Below, one piece after another: positions 43,322 through 51,767 of a stretch of DNA of 57,525 nucleotides; the first letter of the stretch is position 1, and every line of letters begins with the position of its first letter. The position numbers and the translations under genes are program-made. Below the pieces are notes generated by a model. That model searched no databases and had not been told where the DNA came from. It worked only from the letters and a program-made list of their open reading frames with translations. Location: contig JBKQPR010000363.1 in the NCBI GenBank assembly GCA_052144935.1, forward strand, positions 1 to 57,525, in the 5' to 3' direction. This stretch comes from JOPF133 sp052144935 (GTDB lineage Bacteria > Acidobacteriota > Terriglobia > Bryobacterales > Bryobacteraceae).

Positions 43322-44008
43322 TCAGCGGGAACCGGTGGTCGGCTCGGCTTCCCGTTCGAGCGCCGCACGGTCTAGGATGTGCGCGCGACGGTCGTCAATG
43401 CGGAAAATCCCCTCCGCCCGGAAACGCGCCAGATTGCGCGAGACCACTTCGCGCACCGTGCCCAGGCGCGAAGCCAGTTCCTGGTGGGTGACCGGCAGAT
43501 CGAACTCTTCGCCGCCGGCCTGGCGGGCAGTGTCCAGGATCAGGCGCGCCAGCCGCTCGGTTACGCTGCCAAAGGTGATGGATTCGACCACCCCCACCAG
43601 GTGGCGCAAGCGGCGCCCCACCACCGCCAGAATCTTCAGCGCCACATCGGGATTCTGCCGGCACACCTGCTGGAAATCGGCCTTGTTGATGAAGAGCGTG
43701 GTAACCGGTCCGACAGCGCGCACCGAGGCTGGGTAGGGGCCGCCATCGAACAGCGGCAACTCGGCCACCGTGCAGGGCGCGGTCTCCACGGACAGGGTCA
43801 TCTCGCGCCCGGCCGCCGAGGTTTTGAAGATCTTGACGCTGCCTTCGAGGATCAGGAAGATGCCCGCGCAGGGTTCGCCTTCCCAGAACAGCATCTCATC
43901 GCCCGCGAACCGGCGCTCGACCGCGCGCTGGCTCAGGGCGAGCGCCTCGCTGCCGCTGAGCGAGGCAAACAGAGCAATCTGCGAAAGCGCCGCCGGCTTG
44001 GAGAGCAA
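43322..44008 (-). CDS. Crp/Fnr-family transcription regulator
   Basis: A 228-residue regulator with an N-terminal cyclic-nucleotide-binding-like beta barrel (FAGDEMLFWEGEPCAGIFLILEGSVKIFKT, residues about 30-120) and a C-terminal winged helix (THQELASRLGTVREVVSRNLARFRAEGIFRI). It lacks the FNR-type N-terminal cysteine set, so it is not an oxygen-sensing FNR. The start is the TTG at 44008, because an in-frame stop lies just upstream. First gene of the TSUP-DUF1634 operon, 310 bases downstream of the tetraheme cytochrome gene. Could control its own operon and possibly the cytochrome cluster. Confidence 0.88.
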   Translation of the reverse strand: MLSKPAALSQIALFASLSGSEALALSQRAVERRFAGDEMLFWEGEPCAGIFLILEGSVKIFKTSAAGREMTLSVETAPCTVAELPLFDGGPYPASVRAVGPVTTLFINKADFQQVCRQNPDVALKILAVVGRRLRHLVGVVESITFGSVTERLARLILDTARQAGGEEFDLPVTHQELASRLGTVREVVSRNLARFRAEGIFRIDDRRAHILDRAALEREAEPTTGSR

Positions 44009-44059
44009 ATTTCATCGTAGCATCGCGAGGCAGAGGGCTTCGAGCGCAGCCGCACCAAT

Positions 44060-44310
44060 TTGACGCGGAGGGTGCCCACTGGGCCCGGAGACACAGCGAA
44101 GAAACGCGGAGAAGAATTAAACCTATCGGAGCACCGGGGCAGCCGTTCTGCCCGCCGCGGCGGCGCTTTCGCGTGCTCCCACAGTGACTTGACGCAGAAG
44201 AATGGGGATGCCCAGTGGGCCGGGAGGAAGACGTGGAGAGCACCATTTTTTGATTCTTCTCCGCGCCGGCGCTTTCGTGCGTGCCACAGCGATTGATGTT
44301 GAGGGTGCCC
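44060..44310. repeat. Degenerate repeat region between cytochrome operon and crp gene
   Basis: Non-coding. GGCGCTTTCGCGTGCTCCC (near 44163) and GGCGCTTTCGTGCGTGCC (near 44268) are imperfect direct copies followed by ACAG. GCCCACTGGGCCCGG (44072) and GCCCAGTGGGCCGGG (44211) form another pair, and the GCGT-rich tract here is a reverse-orientation relative of the one at 24413. The mosaic looks like accumulated repeat fragments. Confidence 0.5.
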
Positions 44311-44324
44311 CCCGCGTCAAATGT

Positions 44325-45443
44325 TCAAAGGCTGTTCAAGTAAGCGATCAGGTCCGCCATCTGCTGCTCGGTGAAGCGCGGCCAGGCCAGCTTCCGGCGA
44401 TTCATCTCCTCCAACATGCGAGGCCCGTGATCCCAAAGCGCCGCCAGGATGGTGATGTCCGAATAGCCATCCTTGCGACCGCCCAGGTTCGGCGCGCCGC
44501 TCGACGGGTCGTTGTGGCACACGGTGCAGTTCTTCGCGGTGAACACGTGCTTGCCGCGCTCCGCGTTGCCATCTCCCCGGAAATATTGGCGCGCCCAGAC
44601 GTAGGCCAGAATCTGGCGCATCTCCTCCTGGGAGAGCACGGGCGGGGGCTGCTTCATATTGGGCTGGTGGTTCCACATATCCACGGCGATCTGCGTGATG
44701 GTCTGATTCTTCAGCAGCGCCTCCAGGGCCATCTTGCCGGTGTGGCACCCGGAGCATCCCTTGGACTGAAAGAGCTGTTCGCCGGAATCCGACGGCCCGA
44801 ATACAAAGTTCTGCGCCAGGTTTCGCGTCTCGGGCAGGTTTTGCAGATACACCAGCAGGTCGGTCAGTTCCTGGGCCGTGATTTGAGTCCAGGCGAATTT
44901 CTTCTGCGACATGGCTTGGTGCATTTTGGCGCCATGGTTCCACATCTGTTGCGCCAGCACCACGGGGTCGGCCAGCGACTCCCACTTGGCCACGGGCGGC
45001 GCGCCCGATTCCTTGACCGTGTCGATGCCGTGGCAATCGGCACAGTGTTTGGAAGCGAAGACCAGTTTGCCGCGCCCGGCATCGCCGGGCTTCTCGAAAA
45101 ACCGCGCCGAGACGAAATAGGCGAACAGATCGGCCGCCGATTCCGGACTCAAGGTGGCCTTCTGAATGCCCTGTTTCCGCATCGCCGACCACATATTCGG
45201 AGCGTGGTTCCACATCAGGCTGGCCATCACGCTGGGCGTAAAGTTGCGGTCCACGCGGCGGCCCAGATCCGGCGCCGACGACCCTCCGTGTCCGTTCACG
45301 CTATGGCATTGGACACACTGCTCGCTGTCGAACAACTGCGCACCGCGCCGGGCGTCTCCCGGAATGACGTTGGCCGCCTGCGCCCCGGGGGTGCCCCATA
45401 GGCCCAGCACAACGCCGGCCGCCACCACTCGAAGCATCCACAT
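44325..45443 (-). CDS. Tetraheme c-type cytochrome with four tandem class I-like domains
   Basis: A 372-residue periplasmic cytochrome; start at ATG 45443 behind GGAG, followed by a signal peptide (WMLRVVAAGVVLGLWG). Four CxxCH heme sites: CVQCH 43-47, CADCH 134-138, CSGCH 230-234, CTVCH 306-310, each with a roughly 85-95 residue domain. After each heme comes the same segment MWNHxPxM (MWNHAPNM, MWNHGAKM, MWNHQPNM, LWDHGPRM), offering His or Met as distal ligand. The gene is the last of the dmsE-mtrB operon, ten bases after mtrB. It probably links inner-membrane electron carriers to the outer-membrane conduit. It could instead serve a periplasmic enzyme. Confidence 0.88.
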   Translation of the reverse strand: MWMLRVVAAGVVLGLWGTPGAQAANVIPGDARRGAQLFDSEQCVQCHSVNGHGGSSAPDLGRRVDRNFTPSVMASLMWNHAPNMWSAMRKQGIQKATLSPESAADLFAYFVSARFFEKPGDAGRGKLVFASKHCADCHGIDTVKESGAPPVAKWESLADPVVLAQQMWNHGAKMHQAMSQKKFAWTQITAQELTDLLVYLQNLPETRNLAQNFVFGPSDSGEQLFQSKGCSGCHTGKMALEALLKNQTITQIAVDMWNHQPNMKQPPPVLSQEEMRQILAYVWARQYFRGDGNAERGKHVFTAKNCTVCHNDPSSGAPNLGGRKDGYSDITILAALWDHGPRMLEEMNRRKLAWPRFTEQQMADLIAYLNSL

Positions 45444-45453
45444 AGCTGGTCTC

Positions 45454-47970
45454 CTATCTGCTGTAGCGCAGCCCCGTCGCAAACATATGCGTGCGGAAGC
45501 CTTCGTAAAGGTAGAACTGTTCCTCATAACCGTACCATTTCCACTCGGTGTTCCATTGCAGATGCTTCACCACGGGGATGGAAACCCGCACCAGCGGCTG
45601 GTAATACTGCGAAGCGCGGCTGCCCGACGAGATGAACAGCGAGCCGCCAAACTCCAGTTTAGCGCCAGGGATACCGGGAAGCGCCACGTCGACGGCCGAG
45701 GTTGCGGTATGCGCGTTGTCGCGTTCGAGCGAGACCGCCTGGGAGAGGAACGGCGGCAGCAGGTAGTCGATGCTTGAGCGCAGTGTCGAGCGGTCGTATG
45801 CGCCCATGAAGCTGATGCGCTTCCCTCCCTTGGGCGTCCAGAAAATCGCCAGCGAGTTATCGCGGCTCTGGAAACTGTACTGGATTTGCGTGGCCGGATT
45901 CTGGTTGTTCAGCACCTGAAAATTGGCCTGCAAAGTCAGCGTCGTCGAGAGCTGGTAGCGGGCCCGCGCGCGAGCCTTGTGGTAATCGTTCAGATCCGTG
46001 CGGAAGTAGATGCGGTCGCTCGAAGCGCCTTCGTAATCCAGGTTGATCGAGAGCTTTCCGGTGGCGCGGTAAGTGGCTCCCGCCAGCGCCACGTTCCGCC
46101 GCAGCGCGCCGGATAGCAGGCTGATGGGTTGGCTGAGCTGGCCGGGCAGCACCGTGGCATCGCCGTTCAACATGCGATAGCCGCCGCGCAGCGTGAGCTT
46201 ATCGGTGAGGTCGTACATCAGGTCGGTCTGCTGCTGCGTGTAGTTCACCACCTGGCTGTAGTTCAGCGAGGTCACGCTGGTAGCCGAGGCGACGGTTGAG
46301 GGCGTCAGCGACAGGATGGACGTCGTGCCGCCGGTGAGCAGCGCCAGGCCGATCAGCGGCGAGACGGCGTCATGCGAGCGGTCCACCGTCACCGATTCCA
46401 TCACCCGCAGGCGTTTCAGAGGCCGCAACTCCACGCCTCCCGTCCCGGTGACGTGCGGTTGGACGGCCGCGCCGATGCCGAGAGTCTGCTGCCCGGGATA
46501 GAACAGCAGCGAGCTTTCGAGCAGGAAGTTCCCCACCGCCAACTCGTTGAAATTCACCGCGCTGCGTGGCTCGCTGTACAGGAACTGGCCGTATACGTTG
46601 ATCCACGACGCGGGAGCGGCGGTCAGCAGAACCTTGGTATAAGGGCCGTGGCCGCGGATACCGTAAGCCTGCGCCAGGCCGTAGAGAACTACGGTCCCGC
46701 CCAGCACAGGGCTGGGATTGTCGCCGGCATTGACGCCTTTGGAGTACGCCTGGTCGTCGTCTTTGAATTGCGTGCCGCCTTGTTCCAGGGTCACATGAAA
46801 GTGGTTGAATTCCAGGCGCACGCCGCCGCGATAGTTCAGTGTGCTATCGCGGAGCAGGCTGGTCACCGGGAATTCATTGTTGCCGTCCTGCACCCAGGTC
46901 TCGATCCCAGTACCGTAACCGGAGTTGCGCTCTAGTGCCAGGTAAGGCGTGATCTGCTTGCCGGGAAACAGATCCAGGCTAAGGCTGTAGTTGCGGCGGC
47001 GCTCGTCGAAGGATTGCTCGTCGATTCCCGCCGGCGCCAGCGGATTGGCATAGGAAGGAACCGCATTGAAATAGGCGATGTTGCGGTAATCGAAGGTGAG
47101 GTCGTAAACGCCCTGTTTGCGCGCGCCCAGGTGGGCGGTGGTGTAGGGGTCGCCGCCCCATCCGTAAGCCCGCACGTCGAGGCGGTCGAAGAGGCGCTTT
47201 TTGGGGTCTACGATGGTGAAGTCCAGGCCGAACAGCTTGGGACCCGAACCCAGGTCCACCACGCTGCGGTATTCGGCGAAATTGCCCCGGATGTCGGTCA
47301 GCCAGCGATAGCCGAAATCCACGCTGCCGGTGAGCCAGTCTTCGGTGGACGGCGCGGGGGATTGGGTCTTTTCTTCGGCCTTAGGCGCGGCCTGGGCCGC
47401 CTGCGCGGCGGGAGTGGCTGGGGCTTGCGTGACTGGGGCGGCTGGAGGCGCTTGCGCGGCAGGCGCAGCTTGGGCCGCCTGCGCGGCCGGCGCGGCTGGG
47501 GCCGCCTGCCCGGTGGGCACAACTTGGGCCGTTTGTTCGGTCGGCGCGGCTGGGGCCGTCAGTTCAGCGGGTGCGGCTTGAGCCGCCTGCCCGGTGGGCA
47601 GAACTTGGACCGTTTGTTCGGCCGGCACGGCTGGGGCCGGTGGCGCGGCTTGCGCGGCGGGCGCAGCTTGGGCAGCTTGAGCGACAGGCGAGGACTGAGA
47701 CGTCTGCGCGGCAGGCGCAGCTTGGGCGGCTTGTGCGGCAGGCGCAGCTTGCGCGGCTTGCGCGGCGGGCGCAGCTTGGGCAGCTTGCGCGGCGGGCGCG
47801 ACTTGGGCGGCTTGCCCGGCGGACGCAGCTTGGGCGGCTTGCCCGGCGGACGCAGCTTGAGCGGCCTGCCCGGCCGGCGCGGCTTGGGCCGCTGAGGAGT
47901 CGGCCGTAGGCGGCGCGGTCTGCTGCGCAAACACCGGAGCGACAATCAGAAGAGCCAGTAGGAGTCTCAT
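45454..47970 (-). CDS. MtrB/PioB-family outer-membrane beta-barrel
   Basis: An 838-residue porin-like protein. A signal peptide (residues 1-17) is followed by an Ala/Gln/Pro-rich repetitive stretch to about residue 205, then a large barrel with many alternating strands (for example DWLTGSVDFGYRWL, ARKQGVYDLTFDYRNIAYFN, GVRLEFNHFHVTLEQGG) of the kind that forms MtrB/PioB barrels around a decaheme cytochrome. It overlaps the decaheme gene by four bases (ATGA), so the two are made together, as in Shewanella mtrAB. It lacks the N-terminal CxxC often seen in MtrB. Role: outer-membrane channel holding the cytochrome so electrons can leave the cell. Family assignment from size, strand pattern and neighbours. 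Confidence 0.85.
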   Translation of the reverse strand: MRLLLALLIVAPVFAQQTAPPTADSSAAQAAPAGQAAQAASAGQAAQAASAGQAAQVAPAAQAAQAAPAAQAAQAAPAAQAAQAAPAAQTSQSSPVAQAAQAAPAAQAAPPAPAVPAEQTVQVLPTGQAAQAAPAELTAPAAPTEQTAQVVPTGQAAPAAPAAQAAQAAPAAQAPPAAPVTQAPATPAAQAAQAAPKAEEKTQSPAPSTEDWLTGSVDFGYRWLTDIRGNFAEYRSVVDLGSGPKLFGLDFTIVDPKKRLFDRLDVRAYGWGGDPYTTAHLGARKQGVYDLTFDYRNIAYFNAVPSYANPLAPAGIDEQSFDERRRNYSLSLDLFPGKQITPYLALERNSGYGTGIETWVQDGNNEFPVTSLLRDSTLNYRGGVRLEFNHFHVTLEQGGTQFKDDDQAYSKGVNAGDNPSPVLGGTVVLYGLAQAYGIRGHGPYTKVLLTAAPASWINVYGQFLYSEPRSAVNFNELAVGNFLLESSLLFYPGQQTLGIGAAVQPHVTGTGGVELRPLKRLRVMESVTVDRSHDAVSPLIGLALLTGGTTSILSLTPSTVASATSVTSLNYSQVVNYTQQQTDLMYDLTDKLTLRGGYRMLNGDATVLPGQLSQPISLLSGALRRNVALAGATYRATGKLSINLDYEGASSDRIYFRTDLNDYHKARARARYQLSTTLTLQANFQVLNNQNPATQIQYSFQSRDNSLAIFWTPKGGKRISFMGAYDRSTLRSSIDYLLPPFLSQAVSLERDNAHTATSAVDVALPGIPGAKLEFGGSLFISSGSRASQYYQPLVRVSIPVVKHLQWNTEWKWYGYEEQFYLYEGFRTHMFATGLRYSR
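47380..47919 (-). repeat. Low-complexity tandem-repeat coding tract in mtrB-like gene
   Basis: About 180 codons after the signal peptide consist of imperfect repeats such as AAPAAQAAQ, AASAGQAAQ and LPTGQAAQAAP, encoded by GCC/GCG/CAA-rich tandem units. Length polymorphism between strains is likely. It would be an extended periplasmic or surface linker. Confidence 0.7.
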
Positions 47971-49031
47971 TTGAAAAAGTTCCGGTCAACATAGGATCCA
48001 TGCACCTTCTGGTGGCAGATGGTGCAATTCTGAAACCGCGGGCTGCGCAGATCGTGCAGCGCCGGCGGCACCGTGCCCAGCGTCCCGCCCAGCGGCACGG
48101 CGGGAGCCGCCAGGTTGGAGTGGCACTCCAGGCACACGAAGCGCACCTCGTGGCGTGTCAGCATGCGCGGATTGGCCGACCCGTGCGGCTGGTGGCATTC
48201 CGTGCAACCCTCCAGCTTCACCGGCGCATGCTCGAAGGTGAACGGACCGCGCTTGTCGCCGTGGCACTTCAGGCAACCCGGCTCGTTGGCATTCACCGTT
48301 TGCAGGGAGCGCGCCAGGAACGTGCCGTGCGGATTGTGACAATCCACGCACGACATGGCGCCTTCCGGCAAGCGGTGCTTGTACGGCCTCTGGAAACTGG
48401 CCCAGATATCGGTGTGGCACTTGGCGCACTGCTGGTTGATGTCCGCCGGCTTGCGCGCCACTAGGCCATTGGGGCCGTTGGCATGGATCGAGTGGCAGGC
48501 CACGCAGCTCACCTGGTTCTTGGCATGTCCGTTATTGATCCGCCCCACATGGGTGGGCTGGTTGAGATGACACTTGAGACACAGGCGATCGGTATCGGCC
48601 GGTTTCAACTTGGCCGGGTTGCGGATATCGGCGGCGTTCATCGATTCGGCATGCTTGCTTCCCGGACCATGGCACGATTCGCAGGCCTTGCCCTCCCAGC
48701 CGCGTTTCTTATCCGTCTCCACCAGGTGATGAGGATTCTTCTGGAAAGCGTTGAAGATGTCCTCGTGGCACATCTGGCAGGTCTGGGATCCGACTGTTTC
48801 CGCGGGCTTGGCCGGTTCCGCTGCAGCTTGCGCGGGCTTGGCCGGTTCCGCCACGGCCTGCGCGGGTTTGGCCGGCTCGGCAGCCTGCGGATCGAAAGCG
48901 CGCCCCGCGTGAACACTGAACAGCAGGAACGCCGCCAGGCTCGCCAGGCGCGCCGCCCACGCTATCCAAATGCGCCGCCGCACTGGGGGATGTTCCCGAT
49001 GGTTGCTGGCGAGCTGCTCGTCACGATACAT
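47967..49031 (-). CDS. DmsE/MtrA-family decaheme c-type cytochrome
   Basis: A 354-residue periplasmic cytochrome; start at ATG 49031 behind GGGAGA. A signal segment (WAARLASLAAFLLFSVHAGRA) precedes three copies of EPAKPAQA and then ten CxxCH sites: CQMCH, CESCH, CLKCH, CVACH, CAKCH, CVDCH, CLKCH, CTECH, CLECH, CTICH. The pattern of ten hemes with repeated CxxCH...H spacing matches DmsE/MtrA, the wire that plugs into MtrB. Together with the overlapping barrel gene and the tetraheme gene it forms one operon. Expected to pass electrons between periplasmic donors and the outer-membrane MtrC-like protein. Confidence 0.93.
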   Translation of the reverse strand: MYRDEQLASNHREHPPVRRRIWIAWAARLASLAAFLLFSVHAGRAFDPQAAEPAKPAQAVAEPAKPAQAAAEPAKPAETVGSQTCQMCHEDIFNAFQKNPHHLVETDKKRGWEGKACESCHGPGSKHAESMNAADIRNPAKLKPADTDRLCLKCHLNQPTHVGRINNGHAKNQVSCVACHSIHANGPNGLVARKPADINQQCAKCHTDIWASFQRPYKHRLPEGAMSCVDCHNPHGTFLARSLQTVNANEPGCLKCHGDKRGPFTFEHAPVKLEGCTECHQPHGSANPRMLTRHEVRFVCLECHSNLAAPAVPLGGTLGTVPPALHDLRSPRFQNCTICHQKVHGSYVDRNFFK

Positions 49032-49201
49032 AAGAATCGTCTCCCTGGCGGAACCAACGCATGTCTGGCTGTAACCCAACAGCACACCTTCATCCAATCG
49101 CCAGCCCGCCTTTTGGGGATCATAAAAGCTTCAAAATGTTAAGGATCGCAAAGTTCCGAAACGAACCCAATCCGTTGCGCCGGCACCAAACCGGGGCGCG
49201 T

Positions 49202-49240
49202 GGGTGAAATACCCGGATGGCCGTGGGTGAAAATACCCGA
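49202..49240 (-). promoter_or_regulatory. Paired CACCCA motifs upstream of the decaheme operon
   Basis: On the minus strand, ATTTTCACCCA and ATTTCACCCA occur twice with starts 23 bases apart (plus-strand GGGTGAAA at 49202 and 49225), each followed by a GGGTA half. The decaheme operon start lies about 170 bases downstream. The same arrangement with the same spacing occurs upstream of the MtrC-like gene at 51768. Probably a binding site pair for a common regulator, or a shared promoter-type element. Confidence 0.55.
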
Positions 49241-49255
49241 ACCATGTCCGGGCAC

Positions 49256-49297
49256 AAAAAAGGGGCAGGCGGGCCCAAAAGGCGCCCCCGCCTGCCC
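49256..49297 (-). terminator. Strong Rho-independent terminator after the MtrC-like gene
   Basis: On the minus strand GGGCAGGCGGG and CCCGCCTGCCC form an 11-bp GC-rich stem followed by CTTTTTT. It lies 38 bases after the MtrC-like stop codon (49335), so the MtrC-like gene is transcribed separately from the decaheme operon downstream. Confidence 0.85.
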
Positions 49298-49334
49298 GAG
49301 CCGGAGGAACCCGGCTCCAGTTCCGCTTCGCCGT

Positions 49335-51545
49335 CTATTGCCCAGCGTGCATTACCGTCACGTCGAAGGCAGCGCCCGCGGCGTGGCAAACATCGCAACT
49401 CTCACCAAATTTCGGATCGGTCTGCGCCTGCGCGTGCGCCATGGCGGAGGTGTTCAAGTGGCAGGCCGTGCAGGCCGAAGTGGTGGCCGGCGCCGGATTC
49501 AGCAGCCCTTGTGGATCGGTGACCGCGTGCAGCCCGATCGGGAAGACCGCTTCGGAGCCGTTGGCGTGGCACATGTAGCATTGCGTGGTGTCTTGCACGT
49601 TGCCCGTGGGACCCATGGGCGGGAAACGGACGCCCGTGTTGGTAATTGAAGCCGGGACCGACGTGAAAGCCGCGCCAAAGTCGTTCGTGCTCCCGCCGTG
49701 ACCAACGACGATGTAGTCCTGGTTGAAGTTTGCCTTCAAGTTCGCGCCCGTATGGATCTTGTGGATCATCAAGGCGAAGTTGATGGCCTGGGACGGCGCG
49801 CTCGCGAGCGCGGGAGTAGGGGACGTAGGCCGCGTGGTGAAGTCCGTGTTTTCCGGGTTGTGGCAGATCACGCAGTACGTCACATTGTTGCGCAGATCGC
49901 CGTGTTCCTCCAGGTACACGTGGCAGGCGTTGCAGTTCGCCATCGCCACCACGGTGCGGCGCGGTGTCACCGGACTGCCATCCACGGAGAAGGGGATCAC
50001 CTGGTTGACGGCGCCATAATTGGTGGTCATTTGGTTGGTGTCGCCGGGGTTCAGCGTGGCGGAGAGGCGCGCCTCGACGCCGATCATGAATGTGCCCGTG
50101 GAGCCTGCCGGAACGACATGCGTGAAGGTGTACTGGCAGGTGCCATCGGCGCTGCATGAGGACCCGGTGGCGCTCTCGGTGACGTAGCCCGGGGTGGTCG
50201 AGTCGGCGCCGAAGTTGGTCATCGTTATACCGTTCGTCGGACCCGTCATGGTCAGCGATAGAGTTCCCGACGCGTTGACGAACGTGCTCATCGGAATGCC
50301 GTTGCCCTTGTTGTCCCGCACCGTGAAGGTGACGGTGGGGGCCTTCCCGGCCGCGCCGTTAGTCACCTTCACAAAGGCGATGTTGATGCCGGGGATCTGC
50401 GCGGATTGATCGGGAATCACGTGCGCGCCTATGATGGAGGCGTCGAATTCCAATTCGCCTTGCGGAATGTGGCAGTTGGCGCACTGCGAATTGTCGATCT
50501 GCGGTCCTCCGGCGTGGTTGAGGCCGGTGGCGAAGTTGACGTCATCGTGGCACCCGCCGCAGGCTGCCTCGTTCGGATTGGTCATCCAGGCATTGGTCTG
50601 GGCCGCTCCGTTCTTGGGATTGTGGCAGGTCGTGCAGCGCCGCACATCGGCCGGATAGACCACGGTCGAAAAATCGTTCACCGAGTTCTGGAATCCGATG
50701 ATCTGGTAAGGCGTTCCCGCCACCACTGAAGGCAGCGAGCTGCCGTCGTGCAGGGAGTGGATGAAAACTTTCATATCCAGGCTGTTTCCGGTGTTCGGGT
50801 CGCTGTTCTGCGGCTGATGGCACATAATGCACAGATCCACTCCGCGCCGGGACCCTCCGTGGGCCGCCAAGCCGTTCGACCCCGTGACCGTGGCCGCGCT
50901 TCCATGGCAGGCGTTGCAATCCGGCGTGCGGACCACATCGCGCGGGTTCGGTTTGGAGCCGTTGGGCACCCAATCGAAGGTGGTAGAGGCGTAGTTGGTG
51001 CCGAGGTCCCATACCGTCAGGTTCCGCGAACCGTATAGGCCCACCCTGTGGGTGGCGGTCTGATCGAAGGTCGTCGGAACCTGGTTGTGGTAGGTATAAA
51101 TATATTCGCCGGTCGCCACCGTGGTGGTGGTGCCGCCGGAGTCGGTGGTCGGCTGGATGGCCGTGGCGGAGCCGGTGGCGGCTGCCGTCGTACGCGTGAT
51201 ATATGATGAAAACTGGGTTTGGCCTTTGGGAATATAGTCCACCAGGAAGCTGAGCGAAATGGGGCCGGGAGTGACGACCCCCAACAGGTCCAGAGGCGCC
51301 CCGGTGGGATCCGCCAGCTTATAGTCCACGCTCACCGTACCGTTGGTTGCGATCTTCGCCGAGACCACCGTGATGGTGAATCCGGGCTGGACGTACTCCA
51401 CGAGTGCCGGATCGGCGTAGTACGCCTTGTCGTGGGGCGTGAGTTTGGTTTTTGACGGGGCGCCGATCAACACATAAGCGCCCGCGACCAAAACCAGCGC
51501 GGTTACGTACCGGCCTACCGCGAAAACCGAAGAAGGAATCCGCAT
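49335..51545 (-). CDS. OmcA/MtrC-family decaheme c-type cytochrome
   Basis: A 736-residue multiheme protein; start chosen at ATG 51545, with GGAG about 12 bases upstream. An N-terminal hydrophobic segment (YVTALVLVAGAYVLIG) leads to a beta-rich domain, then ten CxxCH sites in two groups of five: CNACH, CIMCH, CTTCH, CGGCH, CANCH and CNACH, CVICH, CYMCH, CTACH, CDVCH. The five-heme/beta/five-heme/beta layout is that of OmcA/MtrC outer-surface reductases. Unlike Shewanella MtrC there is no lipobox cysteine, so the surface attachment mode is unclear. Neighbouring genes encode MtrA-like, MtrB-like and tetraheme proteins. Terminal reductase or exchange point for extracellular electron acceptors or donors. 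Confidence 0.93.
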   Translation of the reverse strand: MRIPSSVFAVGRYVTALVLVAGAYVLIGAPSKTKLTPHDKAYYADPALVEYVQPGFTITVVSAKIATNGTVSVDYKLADPTGAPLDLLGVVTPGPISLSFLVDYIPKGQTQFSSYITRTTAAATGSATAIQPTTDSGGTTTTVATGEYIYTYHNQVPTTFDQTATHRVGLYGSRNLTVWDLGTNYASTTFDWVPNGSKPNPRDVVRTPDCNACHGSAATVTGSNGLAAHGGSRRGVDLCIMCHQPQNSDPNTGNSLDMKVFIHSLHDGSSLPSVVAGTPYQIIGFQNSVNDFSTVVYPADVRRCTTCHNPKNGAAQTNAWMTNPNEAACGGCHDDVNFATGLNHAGGPQIDNSQCANCHIPQGELEFDASIIGAHVIPDQSAQIPGINIAFVKVTNGAAGKAPTVTFTVRDNKGNGIPMSTFVNASGTLSLTMTGPTNGITMTNFGADSTTPGYVTESATGSSCSADGTCQYTFTHVVPAGSTGTFMIGVEARLSATLNPGDTNQMTTNYGAVNQVIPFSVDGSPVTPRRTVVAMANCNACHVYLEEHGDLRNNVTYCVICHNPENTDFTTRPTSPTPALASAPSQAINFALMIHKIHTGANLKANFNQDYIVVGHGGSTNDFGAAFTSVPASITNTGVRFPPMGPTGNVQDTTQCYMCHANGSEAVFPIGLHAVTDPQGLLNPAPATTSACTACHLNTSAMAHAQAQTDPKFGESCDVCHAAGAAFDVTVMHAGQ

Positions 51546-51767
51546 TGCTTTATTTCTCCAATTCAGGAACTGACCGATCATGGCCGCCCACCGGCCGGGG
51601 AAAACAACCCATGCCGCGAGAAGGCCTCGCCGAAGCTATCTGACATTAACGCCCAAGCACTCGCCGGTCCAAACCCGTACCTGAATTTTCATACATAAAG
51701 AACCTGTTTATTATCTTCGTGTTGGAAAATCCCTCAGTGGAGTCGCGATTTTCCTCAGCGCCCAATT

